A stretch of DNA of 64,000 nt from JAIVJZ01 sp035645695 (GCA_035645695.1 DASQMC010000078.1:97152-161151); one strand, 5' to 3'. Positions 1 to 11,135 are shown, numbered from the stretch's first letter. Notes: generated by a model from the sequence alone, not told the origin. Made by a program: numbers and translations.

Positions 1-892
1 AGGCATCGGCGACGGCGAAGATGCGCGCGTTGAGGTCGATCTCCTTGCCACGCAAGTTTGCCGGGTATCCCGTCCCGTCCCACTTCTCGTGATGCTGCCC
101 GACGACGCGCGACGCGCCTTCCAGAAATTCGATGCCACGCAAAATCTGCTGCCCGTGTACGGGATGACGGCGCATGTTCACCCATTCCTCCGCGGAGAGT
201 TGCGCGGGCTTGTGCAGGATGGCGTCGGGCACGCCGATCTTGCCGATGTCGTGCAGGAGCGCGCCGAATTCCAGCGCGCGCAGGTCTTCGCGTCCGAGTT
301 TCAACTCGCGCCCCAGCCGCAGGCTGAAACTGACGACGCGCTCCGAATGGCCGTGCGTCTCGCGGTCGCGCGTCTCCAGGGCGGCGGCGAGAGCTTTCAA
401 AGTCATGCGATATGATTCTTCGAGCGTAGCCAGCGTGCGGTCGAGTTCCGCCGTGCGCTCGGCCACCAGTTCTTCCAGATAATTTTCGTAACGGCGCTTC
501 GCCTCGCGCAGTCGTTTGTGTTCCAGCGCGCGGCTGACGGCGGCTTCGACGTGGCGCAGGTCGAAAGGCTTCGTCACGTAGTCGAACGCCCCGGCGCGCA
601 GAGCCTCAATCGCGCTCTCAACCGTCTGCGCCCCGCTCACCATGATGACGACCGCCTCGGGCACGATGCGGCGCACGTGCGGGATCATCTCAAGGCCGCT
701 CATCCCCTCCATGTTGATGTCGCTGACGACAACATCGAAACGCACCGTGCCGAGACGCTCCAGCGCCTCCTCCGCCGAAGCGACCGGATGGCAATCGTAA
801 TCGTCGCTCAGCAGTTCGTAGAGGACGTTGCGAATCTCCTGCTCGTCTTCCGCGATCAAGATACAGGCGCGCTCGTCGCTCGCTGGAAACAT
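1..892 (-). CDS. HD-GYP domain response regulator, 3' end beyond the window
   Basis: Read on the minus strand from ATG at 892-890, the frame stays open to the window edge, so the C-terminus is missing. It encodes an N-terminal receiver domain (IAEDEQEIRN at the start, VSDINMEGMSG around the phosphoacceptor Asp, VTKPFD with the conserved Lys), a short coiled coil, and an HD-GYP phosphodiesterase domain (ALLHDIGKIG, then HHEKWDGTGYP). HD-GYP proteins hydrolyse cyclic di-GMP; phosphorylation of the receiver would gate this. It is very similar in DNA and protein to the complete copy at 9903-11135, so the two look like a recent duplication. The start is the first Met before the receiver, with GGAAG about 9 bases upstream. 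Confidence 0.9.
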   Translation of the reverse strand, partial: MFPASDERACILIAEDEQEIRNVLYELLSDDYDCHPVASAEEALERLGTVRFDVVVSDINMEGMSGLEMIPHVRRIVPEAVVIMVSGAQTVESAIEALRAGAFDYVTKPFDLRHVEAAVSRALEHKRLREAKRRYENYLEELVAERTAELDRTLATLEESYRMTLKALAAALETRDRETHGHSERVVSFSLRLGRELKLGREDLRALEFGALLHDIGKIGVPDAILHKPAQLSAEEWVNMRRHPVHGQQILRGIEFLEGASRVVGQHHEKWDGTGYPANLRGKEIDLNARIFAVADA

Positions 893-1145
893 AGAGACAC
901 TTCCGCCTTCGTCCGAAAGATTCTTAAATGTTGAGGTTGGGGTTCGGGCGGCGCACGAGCAGTTCCCTTCAGCACGCGCATCTCCCGCAGGGCACATTCA
1001 TCTTACAGAATTCGCCCGCCCGCGCACAACTAATATTTCCCCCGCCTGCGCCGAACGAACGGCCGCGCCGGAAATTTAAACGCGCCCCGCAACCGCGGTT
1101 GACGCCGCCGCGCGCAACCCTCTATCATGCAAACTCTTCACTCGC

Positions 1146-1229
1146 GCCGGAGTGGCGAAATCGGTATACGCACTAGACTCAAAATCTAGCGAGGGCAACC
1201 TCATGTCGGTTCGAGTCCGACCTCCGGCA
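1146..1229 (+). tRNA. tRNA-Leu (anticodon CAA)
   Basis: A class II tRNA of 84 nt. The acceptor arms GCCGGAG (1146-1152) and CTCCGGC (1222-1228) pair fully, with A1229 as discriminator. The anticodon stem CTAGA/TCTAG encloses the loop CTCAAAA, giving anticodon CAA at 1180-1182, which reads UUG. A long variable arm and a T-arm with GGTTCGAGTCC follow. CCA is not encoded. UUG is used as a start codon by several genes in this window. Confidence 0.95.
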
Positions 1230-1265
1230 TACACTTTCCTTAAGCAAACTCTGATTATCTTAAAA

Positions 1266-1277
1266 GTTCGATATTTC
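1266..1277. repeat. 12-bp direct repeat, left copy (flanks the DnaB_N-like gene)
   Basis: GTTCGATATTTC occurs here and again at 1895-1906, bracketing the small AT-rich gene at 1328-1891. Just downstream, CGGTCACATA is repeated in tandem at 1298-1317 ahead of the ribosome binding site and could be an operator. Confidence 0.6.
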
Positions 1278-1327
1278 CCGCCCTAGAGGTATTTTTACGG
1301 TCACATACGGTCACATAAGGAGTAATC

Positions 1328-1891
1328 ATGGCTGACCCAAAGGAAGACTTATATTCGCAAAATGATGAAAAGCAATTTACCAGAGAGACTTTGCATGGGG
1401 AAAGGGCGATTATCGGTGCGGTTATCCGGGATAATGATTTAATGAAATACGCGGCCGAACACTTATCACCCGCGAGCTTTAACATCTCCGAGCATCACCA
1501 TATTTTTGCGGCGATGAGTGAGCTTTATAAACGACAGGTCGCGATCTCCAAACAGAACATAGTGAGTGAATTGCGCTCGCGCGATAATCTGGACGCCTCA
1601 GGCGGTGAAGAATACGTTGCCTCGCTTGACGAGGATGTGCCTTTTAGACTGACCGCAGAACAAGATGATTATGTTGATAGATTTATTTTAGTCGCAATTG
1701 GTAAGGCCACAAGCGCCACAGCGCTAAACGGCGATTTCAGCGCTAAAGATGTAATCAACATGTATTTCGAGAAAACGCAAAAACTCAGGGAGTTGAGAGG
1801 ATGGAAGGCGAGTCCGCTTTTAGATAGGGCGGATGCTCTCGTGGAAGATACAAACGCACTGCTGGAAGAAGACGAAGGCTTCACAAATTAG
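1328..1891 (+). CDS. Stand-alone DnaB N-terminal-domain-like protein
   Basis: A 187-residue protein whose residues 18-105 read like the all-helical N-terminal domain of replicative helicase DnaB: GERAIIGAVIRDND, EHLSPASF, H-HIFAAMSELY, then an ELRSRDNLDASGGEEYVA segment typical of the domain's end. The remainder resembles the DnaB linker helix region. The RecA-like ATPase domain is absent, so it cannot be a helicase. In DnaB this domain mediates ring assembly and primase contact, so a solitary version could be a regulator, an inhibitor or a remnant. AAGGAG lies 6 bases before the ATG. Composition is clearly more AT-rich than the neighbours, and the gene sits between a tRNA-Leu and treS inside 12-bp direct repeats, suggesting transfer. 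Confidence 0.7.
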   Translation: MADPKEDLYSQNDEKQFTRETLHGERAIIGAVIRDNDLMKYAAEHLSPASFNISEHHHIFAAMSELYKRQVAISKQNIVSELRSRDNLDASGGEEYVASLDEDVPFRLTAEQDDYVDRFILVAIGKATSATALNGDFSAKDVINMYFEKTQKLRELRGWKASPLLDRADALVEDTNALLEEDEGFTN

Positions 1892-1894
1892 AGC

Positions 1895-1906
1895 GTTCGA
1901 TATTTC
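1895..1906. repeat. 12-bp direct repeat, right copy
   Basis: GTTCGATATTTC, identical to 1266-1277, begins four bases after the stop codon of the DnaB_N-like gene. The two copies delimit a 629-bp unit. Confidence 0.6.
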
Positions 1907-2095
1907 TTCAATATCTCTTTGTTCGACCTTCTTGGATTAAAACCTAAAGCATAAGTGTCTCGCCTACGTTCGTCTAAACAAGGGCGCGGGTTTTCGCGTC
2001 TCTTGCATTGAGCGCGGGAGAGCGGCTATCTTTCTCGTTACAGCACAAATCCGGTCGTTAAAATTTGGGTTCGCTGGAGGAAGGCGGGCGAAGAG

Positions 2096-3784
<1,689 letters not shown>

Positions 3785-3813
3785 AGTAAACCAGCACGAA
3801 CAAGGGGCAAACT

Positions 3814-6060
3814 ATGTCAGCGAATGAAAACACGGATGGTCGTCTCGTCGTCGTCTCGAATCGTCTGCCGTTCACTTTGAAGCGCTCGGGCGACTCGGCG
3901 TGGCGCACGGACAGGAGCACGGGCGGGCTGGCGACGGCGATGGGGCCGATACTCAAGCGCACGGGCGGCATCTGGATCGGCTGGTCGGGCGACTCTTCCG
4001 ACCCGTCGGACGAGCGGCGGCAGAAGACCCTCGCGCGCTGGGCCGAGCGCGAGGGCTACTTCGCCGTGGACATCCCGTCCGAGGTTGCTGAGGGCTTCTA
4101 TGAAGGCTACTCGAACCAGACGCTCTGGCCGCTTTTTCATCAGTTCCCCTCGCTCCTCAACTTCAAGCCCGAACACTGGCAGGCTTACAAGGAAGCCAAC
4201 ATGCGCTTCCGCGACGTGGTGCTCGAACACCTGCGCCCCGGCGACATCGTCTGGGTACACGACTACCAGTTGCTGCTGCTGCCCGAACTTCTGCGCGAGG
4301 CCGTGCCCGATGCGCGCATAGGCTTCTTCCTGCACATCCCCTTTCCCTCTTCCCCGATCTTTCGCCTGCTGCCGCGCCGCGAGGAACTCTTGCAGGGCTT
4401 GCTCGGCGCGGACTATATCGCCTTCCACACCTATAGCTACCTGCAACACTTCCGCGCTTCCGTCTTGCGCATCCTCGGCCTCGACAGTCGCATGGACAGG
4501 CTGGAGGTCGGCGGCCGCTCCGTGCGTCTCGACGCGTTGCCCATCGGCATCGCGCCGCGCGAGTTCACGGAACCGCTGGAGCGCGACGCGGAGACGATCA
4601 AACGACGCGACGAACTGCGCGCGCGCTTCGACGGGCGGCGCGTCCTGCTCGGCGTCGACCGGCTCGACTACACGAAGGGCATCCCCGAACGGTTTCGCAC
4701 CTTCCGCCGCCTGCTCAGGCAGTCGCCGGAGCTTCGCGGCCAGGTTGTTCTCATACAGGTGGCCGTCCCTTCGCGCGAAGTGATCCCGATGTACAAGGAA
4801 TTGCGGCAGGAGGTGGACGAACTCGTCGGCAAGATCAACGGCGAATTTTCGACGCCCGACTGGACGCCCATCACCTACATCCGGCGCGGCATCCCGCCGA
4901 CCGAACTCGCCGCGCTCTATTCGGTCGCAGACCTCGCGTGGGTCACCCCTCTGCGCGACGGGCTGAACCTCGTCGCCAAAGAGTACGTCGCGTGCCAGCA
5001 GGACGGCGCGGGCGTGCTCGTCTTGAGCGAGTTCGCGGGCGCGGCCTCCGAGATGGGTGAGGCGTTTCTCGTCAACCCTTACGATGAGGAGCGCACGGCC
5101 GAGGTCATCGAACGCGCGCTCGAACTTCCCGCAGACCAGAGGCGCGAGCGCATGACGGCTCTGCACAAACGCGTGGTGCGCAACAACGTCTTCGCATGGG
5201 GCGACCGCTTCCTCACGAACCTGCGCGAGGCGGCGAGCGAGCGCGCGGGTAATTTTTCGGAGAAGCCGCAGGCATTGCCCGTCGAGACGGCGGTCGCGGC
5301 CTTTCAGGGGGCAGCGGCGCGTCGCCTCCTGCTCGACTACGACGGGACGCTCGTGCCTTACAGTAACCGCCCGCAGGACGCCGTGCCGCCCGCCGAACTC
5401 GTCGCGCTCCTCGCCGCGCTCTCTCGCGATCCGGCGACGGCCGTCGCGGTCGTCTCCGGCCGCTCGCGCCGCGATCTCGAAAGTTGGTTCGGCGAAATCA
5501 AAGGCTTATGGCTCGCGGCCGAACACGGCGCGATCATGCGCTCGCCCGAGACGATGCAGTGGGAGATGTATCGCCCCAACTACACGAGCGACTGGAAAGA
5601 GCGGGTTTCCCCCGTCCTCGAACACTTCATGGATCGCACGCCCGGCAGCCTCATCGAGGAGAAAGAGTTTTCCCTCGTCTGGCACTACCGTATGGCCGAC
5701 CCGGAGTTCGGCGAATGGCTCGCCAACGAACTCGTCTCGAACCTCGAACAGATGCTCGCCGACACGGAGTTGCGCGCTTACCGCGGCCAGAAGATTGTGG
5801 AAGTGAAACCCGGCTGGGCGAACAAGGGCGAGGTGCTCGCGCGACTTTCCGAATCAGCCCCCCGCGCCGAATTTTGTCTCGCAGCCGGCGACGACCGTAC
5901 CGACGAAGACCTCTTCGCGCGCCTTCCCGAAGACGCCTGGACGATCCACGTCGGCGACCGCCGCACGCGCGCGAAATACTGCCTCTCCGACTCGCACGAA
6001 TTGCGTCGCCTGCTCGCGCGCTTCGCCGCCGGTCGCACCGAGGGCCACGCCGCCGGGTGA
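3814..6060 (+). CDS. otsAB: Fused trehalose-6-phosphate synthase / trehalose-6-phosphate phosphatase
   Basis: A bifunctional protein of 748 residues. Residues 10-470 are a GT20 synthase (OtsA) joining UDP-glucose and glucose-6-phosphate: N-terminal VVVSNRLPF, WVHDYQLLLLPELL, GFFLHIPFPSS, and the nucleotide-sugar segment GVDRLDYTKGIPERF. Residues 500-735 are a HAD-type phosphatase (OtsB) with LLLDYDGTLVP (about 507), AVVSGRSRRDL and AAGDDRTDEDLF. Fusion makes the two-step route to trehalose a single polypeptide. With treS directly upstream the cell has two trehalose routes, usual in desiccation- or osmostress-adapted soil bacteria. Confidence 0.93.
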   Translation: MSANENTDGRLVVVSNRLPFTLKRSGDSAWRTDRSTGGLATAMGPILKRTGGIWIGWSGDSSDPSDERRQKTLARWAEREGYFAVDIPSEVAEGFYEGYSNQTLWPLFHQFPSLLNFKPEHWQAYKEANMRFRDVVLEHLRPGDIVWVHDYQLLLLPELLREAVPDARIGFFLHIPFPSSPIFRLLPRREELLQGLLGADYIAFHTYSYLQHFRASVLRILGLDSRMDRLEVGGRSVRLDALPIGIAPREFTEPLERDAETIKRRDELRARFDGRRVLLGVDRLDYTKGIPERFRTFRRLLRQSPELRGQVVLIQVAVPSREVIPMYKELRQEVDELVGKINGEFSTPDWTPITYIRRGIPPTELAALYSVADLAWVTPLRDGLNLVAKEYVACQQDGAGVLVLSEFAGAASEMGEAFLVNPYDEERTAEVIERALELPADQRRERMTALHKRVVRNNVFAWGDRFLTNLREAASERAGNFSEKPQALPVETAVAAFQGAAARRLLLDYDGTLVPYSNRPQDAVPPAELVALLAALSRDPATAVAVVSGRSRRDLESWFGEIKGLWLAAEHGAIMRSPETMQWEMYRPNYTSDWKERVSPVLEHFMDRTPGSLIEEKEFSLVWHYRMADPEFGEWLANELVSNLEQMLADTELRAYRGQKIVEVKPGWANKGEVLARLSESAPRAEFCLAAGDDRTDEDLFARLPEDAWTIHVGDRRTRAKYCLSDSHELRRLLARFAAGRTEGHAAG

Positions 6061-6110
6061 AAAGTCGGCCGCCCGCAGGTTCTTTAGTTCATTAAATCGA
6101 AGTTCGCCGC

Positions 6111-7250
6111 TTAGTCGATCAACTCGTCCACGTCGCGGATCGGGTAAGGCGTCGTGAGGTGCCTGAGCGCGGCGGTTTCGCGGATGCTCTGTGTGTAGTA
6201 GTCGCTTTCGTTGCGCGCGTCGAAGCGCGCGGCCAGGGCTTCGCACTCCGACAGAAACCATGCGCCGAGGCGCGCCACGCTGTACGTCCCGCTCTCTTCG
6301 TACAGGGGAAGCGCGCGCGGCAGGCGTTGCAGCTTCAAAGTCGCGCGCCCGCGCTCGCCCAACTGTTCGAGCAGGAACCAGGAAGCGAGGTAATAGTCGA
6401 ACTTCGTGGCGGCGTCGGCGAGCGCGTAGGCGTCCGCGAGGTGCTTCCCGAAGATTCTGACGGCGCGGTCGAAGTTTCCGGTCACGACGAGAAATTCGAG
6501 ATGCTCGGCCGCGCTGGAGAGAGACGCTTTGGCGGCGAGCGAGACGAGACGATAACCCTCAAGATGCAGGCTCACGGCTTCGTCCATGCGGCCGAGACGC
6601 ACGAGCGGCAGCAGCAGGTTGGCGAACGTGTTCTTCGGGATCGAAGAACAACTCATGCGCCTCTCGATGATCGGAGCGGCCAGTTCGACCGCCCGCGCGT
6701 CGTCGCCCGCGCGCAGGGCGAAGCTGACCTCGTCGTTGAGTTCGCACGTCCGGCAATCGCTCATCTCGTCGCGCGGCGTCTCATGGCCTTTGTGGAAATA
6801 GCGCGCGGCTTCGGCCTTGTCCCAGAATTTGTAGAGGCGGTTGCGCATGAGATAGTTCGGGCGCAGGGAATAGCCCGCGCGCGTGTAGCGAGCGGCCATG
6901 TCGTCGAGCATCCCCAGAATTTGCGCCTTGCTGATCTGCGGGAAGCTCGCGATGCTGTCCAGAATCCACTTGTACTGCCAGAGCACGGTCAACTCGACGA
7001 TCTCACTCTGCTCTCCCCGGTCGTAATGCGCGAGCATCCACGAGAAGGCGACGAGCGCCTTCTCAGGCGCGCCGCCGAAGGTGGCCGCATGGATGAGATT
7101 ATCGCGCGCGTCGAAGGAGAGCTTGAACTCGCCGCAGATGTCGGCGATGCGCACGGCCTCTTCCAGCACCGCGATCTTCGCGTCGCCTTCACCCATGCGG
7201 TAAGCCTGCAAGATGAGTTCCCAGACCTGTTCCCCTGTCGCGGCCGTCAT
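6111..7250 (-). CDS. Unrecognised all-helical protein coupled to the HSP90-like gene
   Basis: A 379-residue cytoplasmic protein of repeating helical pairs (for example YDRGEQSEIVELTVLWQYKW and ARAVELAAPIIERR), resembling TPR/SEL1-like solenoids but with no clear consensus. A CRTCELNDE segment is the only cysteine pair noted. The frame is open further upstream, but ATG at 7250-7248 overlaps the TGA (7249-7247) of the HSP90-like gene as ATGA, which marks the true start and implies translational coupling. Function is unknown; the coupling suggests a co-chaperone or client adaptor of its partner. Confidence 0.8.
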   Translation of the reverse strand: MTAATGEQVWELILQAYRMGEGDAKIAVLEEAVRIADICGEFKLSFDARDNLIHAATFGGAPEKALVAFSWMLAHYDRGEQSEIVELTVLWQYKWILDSIASFPQISKAQILGMLDDMAARYTRAGYSLRPNYLMRNRLYKFWDKAEAARYFHKGHETPRDEMSDCRTCELNDEVSFALRAGDDARAVELAAPIIERRMSCSSIPKNTFANLLLPLVRLGRMDEAVSLHLEGYRLVSLAAKASLSSAAEHLEFLVVTGNFDRAVRIFGKHLADAYALADAATKFDYYLASWFLLEQLGERGRATLKLQRLPRALPLYEESGTYSVARLGAWFLSECEALAARFDARNESDYYTQSIRETAALRHLTTPYPIRDVDELID

Positions 7251-9073
7251 TGCACCCAACCCCCTTCCACCTCCACGCCCCATTCGAGCAGGCCGAGCAG
7301 GCCGTCGTTCAAGAGCGCCATCTCTTTCACGTTGAGCGGGCGGTGGCTCAACAGGAGCGACTGCACGTAGAGCATCTGGATCGAGAGGCCGAGGAGCGTC
7401 TCGTCTCGCATCCGGGTCAACTTGCGGACGAGCGAGTTGTCGTAGTTGAAGCACAGCGAGGCGAAAGCGTCGGCGTGCAGGCCGTGCGTGAGGTTGCCGA
7501 GCACGCCCGACCAGAGATTATCCGACACCTCGCGCGCCTGTTCGACCGCGCGATGGAAGTTCACCTCGCTCGACCCGTTGTAGAGCGCGGGCAATTCGCG
7601 CGGCAGAAACTTGCGCAGGTCGGCGGCGCAGTTGAAAGGGCGAAGCACCTTGTCCGCGAACCGCACGAAGTCCGCCGCCCCGTCCTGCTCGTCGAGCGTC
7701 AGGTACTCAAAGCTGTACATGAGGCGCGTCGAATCGACCACCTCGACGGGCGTCGACGGGAACACGTCCGCATGCTTGGCGAGCAACTCCGCGTCGTGGA
7801 CGTAGCCGGCGTTGATGACAACGAGCGACTGCGAGGCCGCGACGCGCGCGATCTGCCGAAACTGATCGAGGTCGGGCACGTAGCGCAGCGTGCCGTGCTG
7901 CCGCTTGTATTCGCCGAGCGTCATCCGCCCCGCGTTCGTCTCGAAGGGCAGCCAGTCGATGAAGAGCCCGTAAAACTCGTCGTCGTCAACGGCCAGCGCC
8001 TTGATCGAGAGATAGTGCAGCGAGATCAGTTTTTGCAAGCGCTGCTCCTGCTCGTCAGCCAGTTGCACGAGGTACTGGCGCAAAGAACGGCCAAGCGCGG
8101 TGCGGGTCGCGGCCAGATGCTCGTCCTCGTAGAAACTCTCGCGCGAAGCGGTCGGGCGCAGGTCGCCCGCGTTGACGACGCACTTGACGAAGAAAGCCCA
8201 ATCGGGCAGCAACCCCTCGGCGTTCTCGGAGACGAGCATGTTCTTGAGATAAACCTTGTGCGTCTTCTTCGTGGCGAGGCTCGGCGAGAACGGCAGGACG
8301 TAGGCCACGCCCTGCACGTCGCCGGCGCGCGAGCGCAGCGGAATGTAGTCGAAGAAGTCCATCTCGAAAGTTTCGCGCCCGTAGTCCAGATAAGCCCTGC
8401 GCTCGTCGTGCGAGTCGGCGAAGGTTTGTTTCCACGGCGGCGGCTCCTCGTTGATGCGCACGGCGGGCGCGTCGTCGCCTGCGGCGAGCGTGATGGGGTA
8501 GGGCAGCAAACTCCCGTAATGATGCGCCATGCGGCGCACCGCTTCCCGCGCGAAATACTGTTCGCTCCCGGCCTTGCAACGCAGACGCACCCGCGTGCCC
8601 GGCTCGATCCGCTCGTCGAGCGTGGTGATGGAATAAGTTCCGTCGGCACGCCCGCGCCACTCAATCGTCGGTGACTCGCCCTTCGCCGAACGCGTGACGA
8701 CGACGATCTCATCGCTCACGACGAAGCAGGACAGGAGACCGATGCCGAACTGCCCGATGTAGTCTGTGCGTTCGGCGGGAAAATCGCCGCGCTTCGAGGT
8801 CTGCCCGATGGTGGCGAGAAAACGATGAACTTCCTCTTCGTTCAGGCCGATGCCGTCGTCCTCGAAAATGAGCGCGGGCTGCCCGTCGTCGCCTTCGCGG
8901 ATCACGTCGATGCGAAGCGCGCCCTCGTGCCGGGGGTCGAAGTAGCGGCGCGCGAGAATGGCGTCCACGCCGTTTTGCAGCAACTCGCGCACGTAGATTT
9001 GCGGGCTGCTGTAGATGTGGTTCGACAGCAGATCGATGATCCCGCCGAGGTTGATTTTAAACTTGTAATCCAT
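7247..9073 (-). CDS. Short HSP90-family (HtpG-like) ATPase
   Basis: A GHKL ATPase of 608 residues. Bergerat-fold motifs are at the N-terminus: IYVRELLQNGVDAI (motif I with the catalytic-type Glu and the Asn), FEDDGIGLNEEEVHRFLATIGQT (DxGxG) and DYIGQFGIGLLSCFVVSD. A middle domain (DFFDYIPLRSRAGDVQGVAYVLPFS, KVYLKNMLVSENAEGLLPDWA) follows the HtpG pattern, and RPTASRESFYED matches the middle-domain loop that carries the catalytic Arg. It differs from canonical HtpG in sequence and lacks its C-terminal MEEVD-type end. The next gene overlaps its stop codon. ATG is at 9073. Confidence 0.85.
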   Translation of the reverse strand: MDYKFKINLGGIIDLLSNHIYSSPQIYVRELLQNGVDAILARRYFDPRHEGALRIDVIREGDDGQPALIFEDDGIGLNEEEVHRFLATIGQTSKRGDFPAERTDYIGQFGIGLLSCFVVSDEIVVVTRSAKGESPTIEWRGRADGTYSITTLDERIEPGTRVRLRCKAGSEQYFAREAVRRMAHHYGSLLPYPITLAAGDDAPAVRINEEPPPWKQTFADSHDERRAYLDYGRETFEMDFFDYIPLRSRAGDVQGVAYVLPFSPSLATKKTHKVYLKNMLVSENAEGLLPDWAFFVKCVVNAGDLRPTASRESFYEDEHLAATRTALGRSLRQYLVQLADEQEQRLQKLISLHYLSIKALAVDDDEFYGLFIDWLPFETNAGRMTLGEYKRQHGTLRYVPDLDQFRQIARVAASQSLVVINAGYVHDAELLAKHADVFPSTPVEVVDSTRLMYSFEYLTLDEQDGAADFVRFADKVLRPFNCAADLRKFLPRELPALYNGSSEVNFHRAVEQAREVSDNLWSGVLGNLTHGLHADAFASLCFNYDNSLVRKLTRMRDETLLGLSIQMLYVQSLLLSHRPLNVKEMALLNDGLLGLLEWGVEVEGGWVQ

Positions 9074-9902
9074 AACATCGCCTCGAACGATTTATTGAAT
9101 GAACGCACAAACCCGACTGTTCCGACAGGCGGGGTCATGAACTGCGAACCCGCCGGGACGTAGCCGCCCGGCTGCACCGCGCCCTGCCTGTTGGGACGCG
9201 CCCTGCCGGTTGCGGCGCGCCCCTGTCGCCTATTCCTTCAATACCCGCCCCCGCTTGCTGTTGTCAAACACATCAACCCCACGCGCGCCGCCGCGCTTCT
9301 TTCGCTACGAATGCTCGCCTCTAAAATAAGCAAAAAGAGCGGGTGTCCGGCTCCGTTCAAGGCATCCGTCCCGCTCCTTGGAATTCGCTGAAAAATTCAG
9401 TTCGAGATCGCGGAGCGGGAAGCCGCTCCCGCAACATCACTTTGTCGCTCGGTGATCGTAGCGCGAAGCCGCCGTCGAGACTTGTCGCGCACGCGTCCGA
9501 CGATTGACGCCGCGCGCGGCAGAGGGCGAGGCCGACGACGCGCGCCGGTCAAACGCATCTCGCGCGAGAGCGGCGACGGCCGCCCGGCTCGGCGATGATT
9601 CGCGCGCATCGCGTCGAGCGTCGAACGCCGCTTCAAAGTCGCCCGCTCCTGTTCCCTGTCTCCGAACACTTATCATTCGCTGTCGCGCCTCACGCACGCG
9701 CGCCGCCGTAGCCGCGCCGGCGGCGCGGGGGTGATCTATACCTCAGGCGGGATTTTCTGTCAACATCTTTTCTTGTTAACAGCAAATTCGTTGCAGGCTG
9801 GCGAGGCGTCTACACAGAAGGGATATGGGCGACACGGCCTGCGTGTCGCCCATATCCCTTCCGTATAGACGCCTCTAAGGTTTTACTTCGTGCGACGGCG
9901 AC
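9074..9902. other. Intergenic region without a supported gene, ending in a long hairpin
   Basis: About 830 bases between the HSP90-like gene and the end of the second HD-GYP gene. Short open frames on both strands have Arg/Ala-rich GC-bias compositions and no ribosome sites. It holds degenerate GCGCCCTGCC words near 9178-9225, a GAGCGGG/CCCGCTC pair near 9412-9435, and the hairpin listed separately. Confidence 0.6.
9804..9874. terminator. Long near-perfect hairpin downstream of the HD-GYP gene
   Basis: Arms 9804-9836 and 9842-9874 pair over 33 bp with two mismatches around a 5-base loop (GCCTG). The inner arms are GGGATATGGGCGACACG and its complement. It lies 28 bases past the stop of the minus-strand HD-GYP gene. 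It lacks a strong T-tract, so it may be a transcript-end stabiliser or a mobile palindrome instead of a classical terminator. Confidence 0.6.
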
Positions 9903-11135
9903 TTAAGCGTGCCTGTGGGTGCGTCGCAAAGCACGCGCCTGTAGGCGGCGACGGGCGATGCGTGCGGGAGCGGGCGGCACGGTGAATTTGACGCACGGCG
10001 GAGAGGCCGTCGTGGTGGCAGCGGCGAACTTTTTCGCCGCCGCGATAGCGGCAACGCGCTCCGGCCTGTTGGCATGCCGGAGCGAACGCGCGCGCAATTC
10101 CTCCCATTCAGACGCCGGGACGCGCAGGAAGGCCGCAACGACCGCCGGGTCGAACTGCTTCCCCGCGTGTCGCTCCAACTCACCGGCGGCAACCGCGTAA
10201 GGTTTCCCGGCGCGGTAGACGCGCGTGCTGATCATCGCGTCGAAGGCATCGGCGACGGCGAAGATGCGCGCGTTGAGGTCGATCTCTTCGCCGCGCAAGC
10301 CTGCCGGGTATCCCGTCCCGTCCCACTTCTCGTGATGCTGCCCGACGACGCGCGAAGCGCCTTCCAGAAATTCGATGCCGCGCAAAATCTGCTGGCCGAG
10401 CTCGGGATGCCGTCGCATCGTCAACCACTCGTCTTCTGTGAGGGCGGCGGGCTTGCGCAGGATCATGTCTGGGATGCCGATCTTGCCGATGTCGTGCAGC
10501 AGCGCGCCGAACTCAAGCGAGCGCAACTGATCCTCTTCCAAATTCAACTCGCGCCCGAGCCGCAGGCTGAAACTGACGACGCGCTCCGAGTGGCCGTGTG
10601 TGTCCGTGTCGCGCGTCTCAAGGGCGGCGGCGAGGGCTTTGAGGGTCGTGCGATAGGCATCTTCGAGCGAGGCGAGCGCTTGCGCCAGTTCCTTCGTTCG
10701 CAGCTTGATGGACTCTTCGAGGAAGGTTTCGTAACGACGTTTGCTTCGCAGCAGTTCGTGGTGCTGCTGCGCGCGTTCGACGGCCATTTCGACGTGGCGC
10801 AGGTCGAAAGGCTTCGTCACGTAGTCGAACGCCCCGGCGCGCAGAGCCTCGATGGCGTAATCGATAGTCTGCGCGCCGCTGATCATGATGATCACGGTCT
10901 CGGGCGCGATGCGGCGCACGTGCGGGATCATCTCAAGGCCGCTCATCCCCTCCATGTTGATGTCGCTGATGACGAGGTCGTACTTCGAGGCGCGCAGCAC
11001 GGCGAGCGCCTCCTCGGCCGAACCGACCGTGCGGCATTCGTAGCTCTCGCACAAAAATTCTTGCAGGATATTCCTGATTTCCGGCTCGTCGTCGGCGATG
11101 AGTAGACGCCCTCTGGAGTTGGCTTGTTCAGACAT
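9903..11135 (-). CDS. HD-GYP domain response regulator (second copy)
   Basis: A 410-residue two-domain regulator: receiver domain (LLIADDEPEIRNIL, LVISDINMEGMSG with the phosphoacceptor Asp, YVTKPFDLRH) followed by a coiled-coil linker and an HD-GYP c-di-GMP phosphodiesterase (GHSERVVSFSLRLG, ALLHDIGKIGIPD, HHEKWDGTGYPAG). A basic, Ala/Arg-rich tail of about 60 residues ends the protein. The frame extends back to a TTG at 11210, but ATG at 11135 starts immediately before the receiver fold. Long stretches are nearly identical to the partial copy at 1-892; the receiver starts and the linker after the receiver differ most. Confidence 0.9.
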   Translation of the reverse strand: MSEQANSRGRLLIADDEPEIRNILQEFLCESYECRTVGSAEEALAVLRASKYDLVISDINMEGMSGLEMIPHVRRIAPETVIIMISGAQTIDYAIEALRAGAFDYVTKPFDLRHVEMAVERAQQHHELLRSKRRYETFLEESIKLRTKELAQALASLEDAYRTTLKALAAALETRDTDTHGHSERVVSFSLRLGRELNLEEDQLRSLEFGALLHDIGKIGIPDMILRKPAALTEDEWLTMRRHPELGQQILRGIEFLEGASRVVGQHHEKWDGTGYPAGLRGEEIDLNARIFAVADAFDAMISTRVYRAGKPYAVAAGELERHAGKQFDPAVVAAFLRVPASEWEELRARSLRHANRPERVAAIAAAKKFAAATTTASPPCVKFTVPPAPARIARRRLQARALRRTHRHA

